DNA from: Pseudomonadota bacterium
Lineage (GTDB): Bacteria; Pseudomonadota; Alphaproteobacteria; GCA-2731375
Direction of reading: 5' to 3'
DNA length: 47,387 nt
NCBI GenBank assembly: GCA_027623205.1
Contig: JAQBYC010000026.1
Location: forward strand, 1-47,387
Shown piece after piece: positions 41,530 through 47,387 of the stretch. The position numbers and the translations under genes are program-made. The number at the start of each line of letters is the position of its first letter. The first letter of the stretch is position 1. The notes beneath the pieces are model-generated. The model saw only the letters and a list, made by a program, of their open reading frames with translations. It was not told where the DNA came from and did not search any database.

Positions 41530-42294
41530 ATGAGCACTCGTCGCCGCACATCAATTCCATATCGTGTTGCCGCATTCGCGGCTGGGGCGCTCCTGCTTGG
41601 GGCCTGCAATATCGTCGACCGCCTCACCACAATTGGTGGCGAACCACCGATGAGCACTATTCAGAATCCGGTACAGGCACGAAAATACCAACCGGTGGTG
41701 TTGCCCATGCCACGTGAACGCCACGCGGTGCACGAGCCTAACTCTCTCTGGCGGCCGGGCGCCCGGGCCTTTTTCAAGGATCAACGGGCAGCGCAAATCG
41801 GCGATATTCTAACCGTCAATATCACCATTGCCGATGAAGCCACATTGGACAACGCAACCTCCCGCACACGGGACAACGCGGAAGATTCGGATCTGACCAA
41901 TTTTTTGGGCTATGAAAGCCAGCTGGGCAAAATTTTGCCGGAAGCGGTCAGTCCCTCAAGCTTGACCAGTCTCGGCAGCAAGTCAAAATCCACCGGCACC
42001 GGCTCCATTGCGCGTTCGGAATCCGTCAAGCTTGTGGTCGCCGCGATCGTCACCCAGGTTCTGCCCAACGGCAACCTGGTAATCTCCGGCACCCAGGAAG
42101 TTCGGGTGAATTTCGAAAAACGGATACTGACGATTACCGGCGTCGTGCGCCCCGAGGACATTTCCGCCAGCAACATCATCAAGCATACTCAGATCGCCGA
42201 GGCCCGCATCGCCTACGGCGGCGCCGGGCAACTGACCGACGTACAGCAGCCACGTTATGGTCAGCAACTCTTTGACGTCATCTTCCCCTTCTAA
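41530..42294 (+). CDS. flgH: Flagellar L-ring lipoprotein FlgH
   Basis: FlgH forms the outer-membrane L-ring. The signal peptide ends in a lipobox (LLGAC), so Cys is lipidated. The mature part has the signatures LWRPGARAFFKDQRAAQIGDILTVNITI, GNLVISGTQEVRVNFEKRILTITGVVRPEDIS and IAEARIAYGGAG. The product is 254 residues. The start at 41530 has GGAG nine bases ahead; the in-frame ATG at 41515 overlaps the flgA stop codon and is less likely. A strong terminator follows. Confidence 0.97.
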   Translation: MSTRRRTSIPYRVAAFAAGALLLGACNIVDRLTTIGGEPPMSTIQNPVQARKYQPVVLPMPRERHAVHEPNSLWRPGARAFFKDQRAAQIGDILTVNITIADEATLDNATSRTRDNAEDSDLTNFLGYESQLGKILPEAVSPSSLTSLGSKSKSTGTGSIARSESVKLVVAAIVTQVLPNGNLVISGTQEVRVNFEKRILTITGVVRPEDISASNIIKHTQIAEARIAYGGAGQLTDVQQPRYGQQLFDVIFPF

Positions 42295-42323
42295 CATTTT
42301 TCTTCCAAGGGAACCCTAAAACA

Positions 42324-42351
42324 GAGGGGCCGGTCCATGCACCGGCCCCTC
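42324..42351 (+). terminator. Rho-independent terminator after flgH
   Basis: GAGGGGCCGGT at 42324-42334, a six-base loop CCATGC and the exact complement ACCGGCCCCTC at 42341-42351 are followed by AATATTTT. The stem is GC-rich and perfect. It ends the flgF-flgG-flgA-flgH operon. Confidence 0.9.
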
Positions 42352-42577
42352 AATATTTTGCCCCATGAAGCCCTGTTGAGACGATCTAGACCATTTTCGA
42401 TATTCATCGAGTCGCCGAGCCACCCGCTCCCCAAGCCAGAATAACTCTCGACATGGGACGCAGATCTACACCAATGATCCTTGGTATGACGACATGACAG
42501 GGGTGACAGTTCAGACTGTCGGCATGCAGACCTTCGGTTTGAACGCCTGGTTCAGCCCGCTGCACCGCGCGGCCACC
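42352..42577 (+). other. Intergenic stretch with a possible decayed coding fragment
   Basis: From about 42445 a plus-strand frame reads GTQIYTNDPWYDDMTGVTVQ and continues coherently for about 40 codons to a TAG. That TAG is the first triplet of repeat copy G at 42578. Composition and residue pattern look protein-like, but there is no clear start or ribosome-binding site and I do not recognise a family. The rest of the stretch shows nothing. It may be the end of a gene lost when the repeat inserted. Confidence 0.3.
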
Positions 42578-42681
42578 TAGAACAGGTTTCCGCAAAACAT
42601 GCCCTGACGCTTTAGGATTAGAGCAATTGAACCAATTACTTAAGTCGCGAGAGCGACCCCGATTAATTGAAAATTTCTCTA
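42578..42681 (-). repeat. TAG...CTA intergenic repeat, copy G (full length)
   Basis: This 104-bp copy begins TAGAACAGGTTTCC and ends TTTCTCTA. The stem near 42642-42659 is GTCGC-GAGA-GCGAC, still paired. The CATG-end hairpin has partly decayed (GTTTCCGCAAAAC). It lies between the flgH terminator and dksA. The left TAG ends the decayed coding fragment. Confidence 0.8.
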
Positions 42682-42819
42682 GTGGGCCGTGTATGAATCG
42701 CCGACGATAGCCATTCCATCCATATCAATGCTCCATCTCCCGCGTGGGTCCGGGCATTGAATGGCACCTCCGGTCGGTCTGTATTTTTGCCTTGGGGCCT
42801 GCCCGCCCGCTGGCCGGCT

Positions 42820-43239
42820 TTAATCGTCGCGGTAAACCCGTTCGCGGCGTTCGTGACGTTCCTGGGCTTCTATGGATAGGGTGGCGATGGGCCGGGCTTC
42901 CAGACGCTTCAGGCTGATCGGTTCGCCGGTATCATCGCAATACCCATAACTGCCTTCTTCGATCCGCCCCAGGGCCGCGTCAATCTTGCCAACGAGTTTC
43001 CGTTGCCGATCCCGGGTGCGCAATTCAATGGCACGCTCGGATTCCTTCGTCGCCCGGTCGGCAAGATCGGGGGCCTGACCATCGTCCTCCTGCAAATTCT
43101 GGATTGTCCCCTGGGCGTCTCGCAAAATTTCCTCACGCCAACACAATAGGCGTTGTCTGAAAAATTCCTTTTGCCGCGGGTTCATGAATTTTTCTTTTTC
43201 GGTTGGTCTATAATTATTGGAAAGCTTAACTTCCGACAT
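42820..43239 (-). CDS. dksA: RNA polymerase-binding transcription factor DksA
   Basis: DksA binds in the RNA polymerase secondary channel and works with ppGpp. The 139-residue protein has the coiled coil (EFFRQRLLCWREEILRDAQGTIQ, ESERAIELRTRDRQRKLVGKI) with acidic tip residues DDGQAPDLADRA. The C-terminal zinc-finger region reads YGYCDDTGEPISLKRLEARP, with only one of the usual four cysteines. This single-cysteine form is common in alphaproteobacteria and is probably redox- or zinc-independent. It sits between flgH and fliX, a conserved order in related genomes. Confidence 0.94.
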   Translation of the reverse strand: MSEVKLSNNYRPTEKEKFMNPRQKEFFRQRLLCWREEILRDAQGTIQNLQEDDGQAPDLADRATKESERAIELRTRDRQRKLVGKIDAALGRIEEGSYGYCDDTGEPISLKRLEARPIATLSIEAQERHERRERVYRDD

Positions 43240-43390
43240 GAAGCGGCCTCGTGCACTGTTGATGGGATTCTGAGTTCATAACGGAGCGGGATAATAGGCA
43301 TCTCGCCCCTCGGCATCAAGAATCCTTATAAAAAAAATTGCTTGCCGTCAGGCGGGGTTTTTCACCCGAATAGGTAAAAAGATAAACCTA

Positions 43391-43819
43391 CTAATTTCTA
43401 ACTGCTTCGGTCAGTTCCAATTTGGCCAATTCAACCGCAGCGCGCACTTCTATATCGGAAATAATGCTGTCCAGTTGCGGATCCGCGTAACCACCTGGCC
43501 GATCCTGCAATAATTTCATCAACCGCCGGAGGCGTTGCCGCGGCACACTGCCGCTTAGCAAGCCAATGCGCAGTTGATACAATTCGTCAAGTATATCGTC
43601 GCTTCTTTTGACCGCCCGGCGGCGCTGTTCGGTGGCGTCCGGAACTTCTTGCAACGCCAAAAGAGCGCCGACCCCGGCCACGGATGCTGCTGCCTGGCTC
43701 TGACCAGCCGCTTCCGCCGCTTTGCCCGCCTCTATGCGGAAAGCCGCACCGCCGCCGCCCTTGCGTTCAACACGGCGCGTGGCGCCTGAACGAATGGATC
43801 CGGAGCCCGAAATTTTCAT
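43391..43819 (-). CDS. fliX: Flagellar assembly regulator FliX
   Basis: FliX is an alphaproteobacterial checkpoint protein that couples early flagellar assembly to FlbD-driven sigma-54 transcription. The 142-residue product has the N-terminal MKISGSGSIRSG and the C-terminal DDILDELYQLRIGLLSGSVPRQRLRRL, then a terminal helix ending VELAKLELTEAVRN, both typical of FliX. The middle is Ala-rich. It is divergent from flgI, whose promoter carries a sigma-54-like site. FlbD is not in the window. Confidence 0.9.
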   Translation of the reverse strand: MKISGSGSIRSGATRRVERKGGGGAAFRIEAGKAAEAAGQSQAAASVAGVGALLALQEVPDATEQRRRAVKRSDDILDELYQLRIGLLSGSVPRQRLRRLMKLLQDRPGGYADPQLDSIISDIEVRAAVELAKLELTEAVRN

Positions 43820-44044
43820 AACAGCAATTGTCCCTGCCGCCGGCCAAAGCCTTGCCAGTGGCCCGTACCATGGCCAATCGTCGTAAATACTTCGTTAAAC
43901 GGGCGCCCACAAATGTCTGATGTGGGCAGAAAATTCACGGCAGTCATCACTGGGTGCTGGGCAATATTTTCCGCCGATGCCAAATTTTTCTAGACGCCAA
44001 AAACCTAAGCATTTGATTTATAGAGATAAATTTAGCAAAGGACT

Positions 44045-44060
44045 TGGCATGTTTCTCGCA
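44045..44060 (+). promoter_or_regulatory. Sigma-54-type promoter of the flgI operon
   Basis: TGGCATGTTTCTCGCA matches the -24/-12 layout with GG and GC separated by 10 bases. Together with the following TG it shares 13 of 18 positions with the site before flgF, including TGGCATG and the final GCATG. It lies 71-89 bases before the candidate flgI start codons. Because it overlaps the longest flgI reading frame, the true flgI start must lie downstream. Confidence 0.7.
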
Positions 44061-44133
44061 TGCTAGAAGTCGAATGCGGCATAAACCGCGTCCCAATTTT
44101 AAATGGTTCAAGAATATGCAGGTCGCGGCAATA

Positions 44134-45288
44134 ATGAACAAACCACACGAATATCTGCCGCGGCAATCCCTGGCGCCATGGCTGAGCGCCTTTCTAGGGA
44201 TCATCGGATTGCTGCTTACCGCGACGGTTTATCCCGCTCTTGGGGCCTCACGGATCAAGGATATCGCGGATTTTCAAGGTATTCGCGACAACTTATTGAT
44301 TGGCTATGGTCTCGTCGTGGGCCTGAACGGCACCGGCGACAGTCTCCGCAACGCGCCTTTCACAAAACAGAGCCTGGAGTCCATGCTGGAGCGTCTGGGC
44401 GTCAATACCCGCGATGCCAGGTTGAATACAGAGAATGTTGCTGCCGTGATGGTAACGGCCAATCTGCGCCCCTTTTCCCGCGTAGGCACACGCTTGGACG
44501 TGGTGGTTTCCACCATGGGCGATGCCTCCAATTTGCAGGGTGGCATGCTGCTGGTTACGCCAATGTTGGGTGCGGACGGCGAGGTCTACGCCGTGGCACA
44601 AGGGCCGGTGGCCATCGGCGGCTTTGTCGCCGAGGGTGAAAGCGGCACGGTGACCCAGGGCGTCCCCACGGGTGGCCGGATTTCCAACGGCGGTATTATC
44701 GAGCGCGAAGTGCCTTTCAGTCTGGAATCACAGGAAACCTCGTCTATCGCCCTGCGCAATCCCGATCTGACCACCGCGCGCCGTGTGTCTCAGGCTATCA
44801 ACGCTCATTTCGGCCGACCCGTGGCCAAGGCAATGGACTCCACGACCATCGATCTAATTCCCGGCGCGGACTACAAGGGCCGAATATTTGATCTGTTGGT
44901 TGAAATTGAACAGTTGGTAGTTGAACCGGATCAAATCGCCCGAGTGGTCATTGATGAGGCCTCGGGCATCATCGTCATGGGCGGCGGCGTGCGGGTCAGT
45001 GAAGTGGCCGTAGCTCAGGGTAATCTGACCGTACGTGTGACCGAGAATGAGCAGGTTTCCCAACCCGGCGCCCTGGCCTCGGCTGGTGAAACCAAAACCG
45101 TGGCCCGCACTGACATCGAAATCGACGATGGCAGCGACAAACGTCTGACCCTGTTGAAGCCGGGCGTCAGCCTGCGCCATCTGGTCGATGGCCTTAATGC
45201 CCTTGGCGTCGGTCCCCGCGATCTGATCGCAATCCTGCAAACCATCAAGGCGGCCGGCGCTTTGCAAGCGGAGATACTGGTACAATGA
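44134..45288 (+). CDS. flgI: Flagellar P-ring protein FlgI
   Basis: FlgI forms the periplasmic P-ring. A signal peptide (WLSAFLGIIGLLLTATVYPALG) precedes the mature N-terminus ASRIKDIADFQGIRDNLLIGYGLVVGLNGTGD, which is diagnostic. The middle contains SLESQETSSIALRNPDLTTA and the conserved VVIDEASGIIVMGGGVRVSEVAVAQGNLTV. The product is 384 residues from the ATG at 44134. An ATG at 44116 is an alternative; starts further up would lie at or before the promoter. The end overlaps flgJ by four bases (ATGA). Confidence 0.97.
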   Translation: MNKPHEYLPRQSLAPWLSAFLGIIGLLLTATVYPALGASRIKDIADFQGIRDNLLIGYGLVVGLNGTGDSLRNAPFTKQSLESMLERLGVNTRDARLNTENVAAVMVTANLRPFSRVGTRLDVVVSTMGDASNLQGGMLLVTPMLGADGEVYAVAQGPVAIGGFVAEGESGTVTQGVPTGGRISNGGIIEREVPFSLESQETSSIALRNPDLTTARRVSQAINAHFGRPVAKAMDSTTIDLIPGADYKGRIFDLLVEIEQLVVEPDQIARVVIDEASGIIVMGGGVRVSEVAVAQGNLTVRVTENEQVSQPGALASAGETKTVARTDIEIDDGSDKRLTLLKPGVSLRHLVDGLNALGVGPRDLIAILQTIKAAGALQAEILVQ

Positions 45289-45614
45289 GCATGAACATAA
45301 CACCCTTTGTCCCCGGGCAAGCGATCCCTAAACCGCAGGTGCCAACTGGCGACGACAGCGCCGCCCGTCAGGGTGCCTGGCGTACGGCCCAGGAGTTTGA
45401 AGCCTTTTTTCTGAGCCGCGCGATGGATGACATGTTCGCCGGCGTCAAGACCGATGGCCCCATGGGCGGCGGCCAAGGCGAGAGCATGTTCCGGGCTCTG
45501 CTGAACGAAGAATACGGCAAGATCGTTGCCGGCACCGGAGGCGTCGGCATCGCCGACGCCGTCTATCGTGAGATCATCAAGCTGCAGGAGAGCAAAGCCA
45601 ATGCGAACGCGTAA
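45285..45614 (+). CDS. flgJ: Rod-binding protein FlgJ (rod-binding domain only)
   Basis: This 109-residue protein corresponds to the N-terminal rod-capping domain of FlgJ, with the conserved AQEFEAFFLSRAMDDMF and GGGQGESMFRALLNEEYGKIVAGTGGVGIADAV. The muramidase domain of enteric FlgJ is absent, as usual in alphaproteobacteria, so another enzyme must open the peptidoglycan. The M23 enzyme in this window would be one candidate, though it is unlinked. Its start overlaps flgI, and its end overlaps the flgN-like gene by 14 bases. Confidence 0.93.
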   Translation: MSMNITPFVPGQAIPKPQVPTGDDSAARQGAWRTAQEFEAFFLSRAMDDMFAGVKTDGPMGGGQGESMFRALLNEEYGKIVAGTGGVGIADAVYREIIKLQESKANANA

Positions 45615-46041
45615 AGCAATCGATACACTGACAGATATCACCACGCGCCTAGACGATGTGATGGCAAAGGAAAATCAGATCCTGATACAGCGCCGGCCCC
45701 ACGAGTTGGCGGGATACTCGGCCGAAAAGGAAGCATTGGCTTCAGCTTACGAACGCGAGATGGCAGAATTGCATGCCAACCCGACCCTTCTGTCGCGGGC
45801 CGAGCCGGAAGAAATCGGCCGTCTCAAAGCCGCGACCAAGCGCTTTCAACAGGTTTTGGAAGAACATCGCCGCCTGGTTCAGACCACCAAGTCCGTGACC
45901 GATCGGATGTTGAAGGCCATTACGCAAGAGGTTTCCGCCAAGCAGCGCCCGGTGGAGGGGTATGACCGGACCGCCAGCATGCGCACGCCATTCAACCGAA
46001 ATGACAAGCCCGTTTCCCTGGCCTTGAACCAGGTCGTCTAG
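45601..46041 (+). CDS. FlgN-like flagellar export chaperone
   Basis: This 146-residue soluble helical protein lies directly after flgJ, overlapping it by 14 bases. It has the long amphipathic helices of the FlgN family (IDTLTDITTRLDDVMAKENQIL, AEKEALASAYEREMAELHAN, AATKRFQQVLEEHRRLVQTT). FlgN chaperones the hook-filament junction proteins FlgK and FlgL. The sequence is too diverged for certainty; FlbY-type or other flagellar chaperones are alternatives. The ATG at 45601 is chosen over an upstream frame that lies inside flgJ. Confidence 0.78.
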   Translation: MRTRKAIDTLTDITTRLDDVMAKENQILIQRRPHELAGYSAEKEALASAYEREMAELHANPTLLSRAEPEEIGRLKAATKRFQQVLEEHRRLVQTTKSVTDRMLKAITQEVSAKQRPVEGYDRTASMRTPFNRNDKPVSLALNQVV

Positions 46042-46080
46042 ACGTCACCCCGCGGCTGGTGAGTATCCGGCCGCATTCTG

Positions 46081-46108
46081 TTTGGCTGCTGTTCGACGCA
46101 CAGCCAAA
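46081..46108. terminator. Hairpin after the flgN-like gene
   Basis: TTTGGCTG at 46081-46088 pairs with CAGCCAAA at 46101-46108 around a 12-base loop. It lies 40 bases after the flgN-like stop codon. No T-run follows, so it may work together with the larger hairpin just downstream. Confidence 0.5.
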
Positions 46109-46114
46109 ATGGCG

Positions 46115-46157
46115 ACGGCCGGAAGTAAGGAAATACGCTTCCCAAACTTCCGGCCGT
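46115..46157. terminator. Large hairpin between convergent flgI and flaG operons
   Basis: ACGGCCGGAAGT at 46115-46126 and its exact complement ACTTCCGGCCGT at 46146-46157 surround a 19-base loop. On the plus strand it is followed by CTCTCTGGTCTT. It lies between the convergent flgN-like and flaG genes and could terminate from both sides. Confidence 0.65.
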
Positions 46158-46219
46158 CTCTCTGGTCTTAGACCCAAATGAGGGCCCTTGCGTGCGTGTC
46201 GTCACCACTCCGGGACCAT

Positions 46220-46594
46220 TTAAAGCCTCCGGTCAATCGTAATGCCGGCGATTTCCCTTAAATGAGCGATCCGCTTAACAACCTCTTCTTGAGGATATTC
46301 ACGAACCACCTCACCCGTCTCCCGGTCGACGCCCCGGTAAACGAAACGGCCAATCGATTTTTCAAAACTTATCGACAACCTAAGATCATCGGCGACAAAC
46401 GCCTGTTCAGTGAGCTGTTGGAGTTCGTTTAGTTTAGAACTAGAAACCCCTTCCAGTTTCGGCTTCGCAGGCGCGTTACTTTCATCGGAAGCAGACTTGA
46501 CAACGATTTTGGTCGCAGCCTTGTCAACTTCGCGCTGAACCACCTTGGTAATCGAAGGTGGTGGTAGTGGGCTCAACACGGAAATATTCTCCAT
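46220..46594 (-). CDS. flaG: FlaG-family flagellar protein
   Basis: FlaG proteins influence filament length. The 124-residue product has a disordered Pro/Lys-rich N-terminal half and the FlaG signature RLSISFEKSIGRFVYRGVDRETGEVVREYPQEEVVKRI in the C-terminal half. The ATG at 46594 has GGAG seven bases ahead, so the longer in-frame start at 46663 is not used. It follows flaF on the same strand and is probably transcribed from the flagellin or flaF promoter region. Confidence 0.9.
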   Translation of the reverse strand: MENISVLSPLPPPSITKVVQREVDKAATKIVVKSASDESNAPAKPKLEGVSSSKLNELQQLTEQAFVADDLRLSISFEKSIGRFVYRGVDRETGEVVREYPQEEVVKRIAHLREIAGITIDRRL

Positions 46595-46684
46595 ATCTTT
46601 CTCCCACGCTACACCGGCAGTTTTGCCGGATCTTTTGGTCAAGGTCGGCCACGCACGAGACACCGACCCTGACGCCTGCTTCTA

Positions 46685-47035
46685 TCATCCTGATAATCCT
46701 TCCATGATATTCCGATTAACTTCGATCATGGGCTTCAAGTCAGCTTCGTTTTTCAGCACTTTCCGTGAATGCTTATCCACCCAAATTGCCAAAGAAATGA
46801 GTCCGGCCCGCATGGCATCGGGAAGACCATTGTCTTCCGAGGCGCAGTCGGACTGCAGCGTCAACCATAGGCGGCGGTTCCAATGCACCGCACGAACGAT
46901 TTCTGCATGACTTTGTTTTTCTGCCTTGATCATTGCCCCGGTAATCTGGGCGAATAACCGGTACTCGGTCTGCCGCGGATCTTCCGTGACATTCTGCACC
47001 TGTAGATAAGCTTGTTGGAAACCCTGCATCGTCAT
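46685..47035 (-). CDS. flaF: Flagellar biosynthesis regulator FlaF
   Basis: FlaF is an alphaproteobacterial protein needed for flagellin translation or secretion, acting against FlbT in Caulobacter. The 116-residue product begins MTMQGFQQAYLQVQ. It has the family pattern EYRLFAQITGAMIKAEKQ, VRAVHWNRRLWLTLQSDCAS and LPDAMRAGLISLAIWVDKHSRKVL. Three ATGs lie close together; 47035 has GGAG at seven bases and is preferred. It lies directly downstream of a flagellin gene, a conserved arrangement. Confidence 0.92.
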   Translation of the reverse strand: MTMQGFQQAYLQVQNVTEDPRQTEYRLFAQITGAMIKAEKQSHAEIVRAVHWNRRLWLTLQSDCASEDNGLPDAMRAGLISLAIWVDKHSRKVLKNEADLKPMIEVNRNIMEGLSG

Positions 47036-47141
47036 TTGCATACTCCGAAGTTGGTCGATCTGGTTTGTTCGGCAAATTGCTTTTCGCCCGCCGGGTGCCA
47101 CGCCATGGAACTATGACGGCAAACCGGCTAGAAAGGATGGA

Positions 47142-47161
47142 GGCGGCGCCAGGGCGCCGCC
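47142..47161 (-). terminator. Terminator after the flagellin gene
   Basis: GGCGGCGCC at 47142-47150 and GGCGCCGCC at 47153-47161 form a perfect GC-rich hairpin 15 bases after the flagellin stop codon. On the minus strand a T-containing stretch (TCCATCCTTTCT) follows. It probably ends most flagellin transcription, with some read-through into flaF. Confidence 0.8.
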
Positions 47162-47175
47162 CCCAATAGTCCTTA

Positions 47176-47387
47176 CTAGAACAACGCCAGAATCGTCTGC
47201 GGACCAGAATTGGCGATCGACAGCGCCTGAACGCCCAGCTGTTGCTTGATTTGCAACGACTGCAACTTGGCACTCTCTTCCGCCAAATCCGCATCGACCA
47301 AGGTGCCAACACCAGCTTTCAGAATATCCGTGAGCTTGGTGGTGAAGTCGCCTTGCACTTCGATCCGCTTGGCCACCGAACCCAAAG
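47176..47387 (-). CDS. Flagellin, C-terminal part (truncated by the window edge)
   Basis: This is the last 70 or so residues of a flagellin, the filament subunit exported through the hollow flagellum. The terminal D0 helix [20 protein letters not shown], followed by [17 protein letters not shown], is diagnostic. The D0 start [19 protein letters not shown] resembles short alphaproteobacterial flagellins. The gene continues past the right edge on the minus strand, so its full length is unknown. Confidence 0.95.
   Translation of the reverse strand, partial: LGSVAKRIEVQGDFTTKLTDILKAGVGTLVDADLAEESAKLQSLQIKQQLGVQALSIANSGPQTILALF

Noticed and set aside
44044-44133. Extended N-terminus for FlgI
   Set aside because: The extension overlaps the likely promoter and would place 30 residues before the signal peptide.
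1-47387. tRNA, rRNA or CRISPR arrays
   Set aside because: No T-loop motifs with paired acceptor stems, rRNA blocks or regularly spaced direct repeats were found on reading both strands.

Overview
The window comes from the chromosome of a GC-rich, flagellated alphaproteobacterium, most likely a Rhodospirillales relative. The grounds are a CckA hybrid kinase beside flhB, the order flgH-dksA-fliX-flgI-flgJ, FliX, FlaF and FlaG genes, a GTTC-N7-GTTC SOS box upstream of recA, and sigma-54-like promoters on flagellar operons. About half of the window is flagellar and motility genes. No tRNA, rRNA or CRISPR array was seen.

Layout. 1-5.7 kb: a fragment resembling an IS21-type end, a DEAD-box RNA helicase, a stand-alone Lrp ligand-binding domain, a class III aminotransferase, an HSL-type esterase and a convergent isopropylmalate-type dehydrogenase. 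5.9-12 kb: an aldehyde dehydrogenase divergent from an SDR / MarR / old-yellow-enzyme / CoA-ligase operon that looks like an aromatic-acid (2-aminobenzoate-like) CoA pathway. A perfect 24-bp palindrome lies between the divergent units. 12-14.1 kb: two tandem paralogous proteins with degenerate receiver domains. 14.4-16.8 kb: a small protein, recA with its SOS box, and an IS1595-type transposase relic. 16.9-24.9 kb: cckA, flhB, fliR, fliQ, fliE, flgC and flgB on the minus strand, divergent from a small unknown gene, fliO and fliP. 25-27.5 kb: an MFS transporter and a secreted M23 peptidase. 27.7-38.7 kb: a minus-strand motor and chemotaxis block of fliL, fliM, a DUF6468-like protein, motE, a 606-residue unknown protein, cheZ, two MotB-like proteins and a 1155-residue secreted TPR-type protein. 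38.9-42.3 kb: the plus-strand flgF-flgG-flgA-flgH operon. 42.8-43.8 kb: dksA and fliX on the minus strand. 44.1-46.0 kb: flgI-flgJ-flgN-like. 46.2-47.4 kb: flaG, flaF and the 3' end of a flagellin gene on the minus strand.

The most unusual signal is a family of about 104-bp intergenic repeats. Five copies are essentially full length and two are partial. They begin with TAG and end with CTA, have short terminal inverted repeats and two internal hairpins, and are flanked by TA, like a Tc1/mariner(IS630)-type MITE or a Correia-like element. In three intact genes (cckA, fliQ, the MFS transporter) the terminal TAG of the repeat is itself the stop codon. This suggests insertion at the TA of stop codons in a way that keeps the stop.

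How the genes work together: the flagellar genes encode the export gate (FlhB, FliR, FliQ, FliP, FliO), rod and rings (FlgB, FlgC, FlgF, FlgG, FliE, FlgI, FlgH, FlgA, FlgJ), the switch (FliM), stator-like and stator-accessory proteins (FliL, MotE, MotB-like), signal termination (CheZ), an assembly checkpoint (FliX) and filament control (FlaF, FlaG). Two matching sigma-54-type promoters precede flgF and flgI. All calls come from reading the sequence and from family knowledge; no database search was possible.
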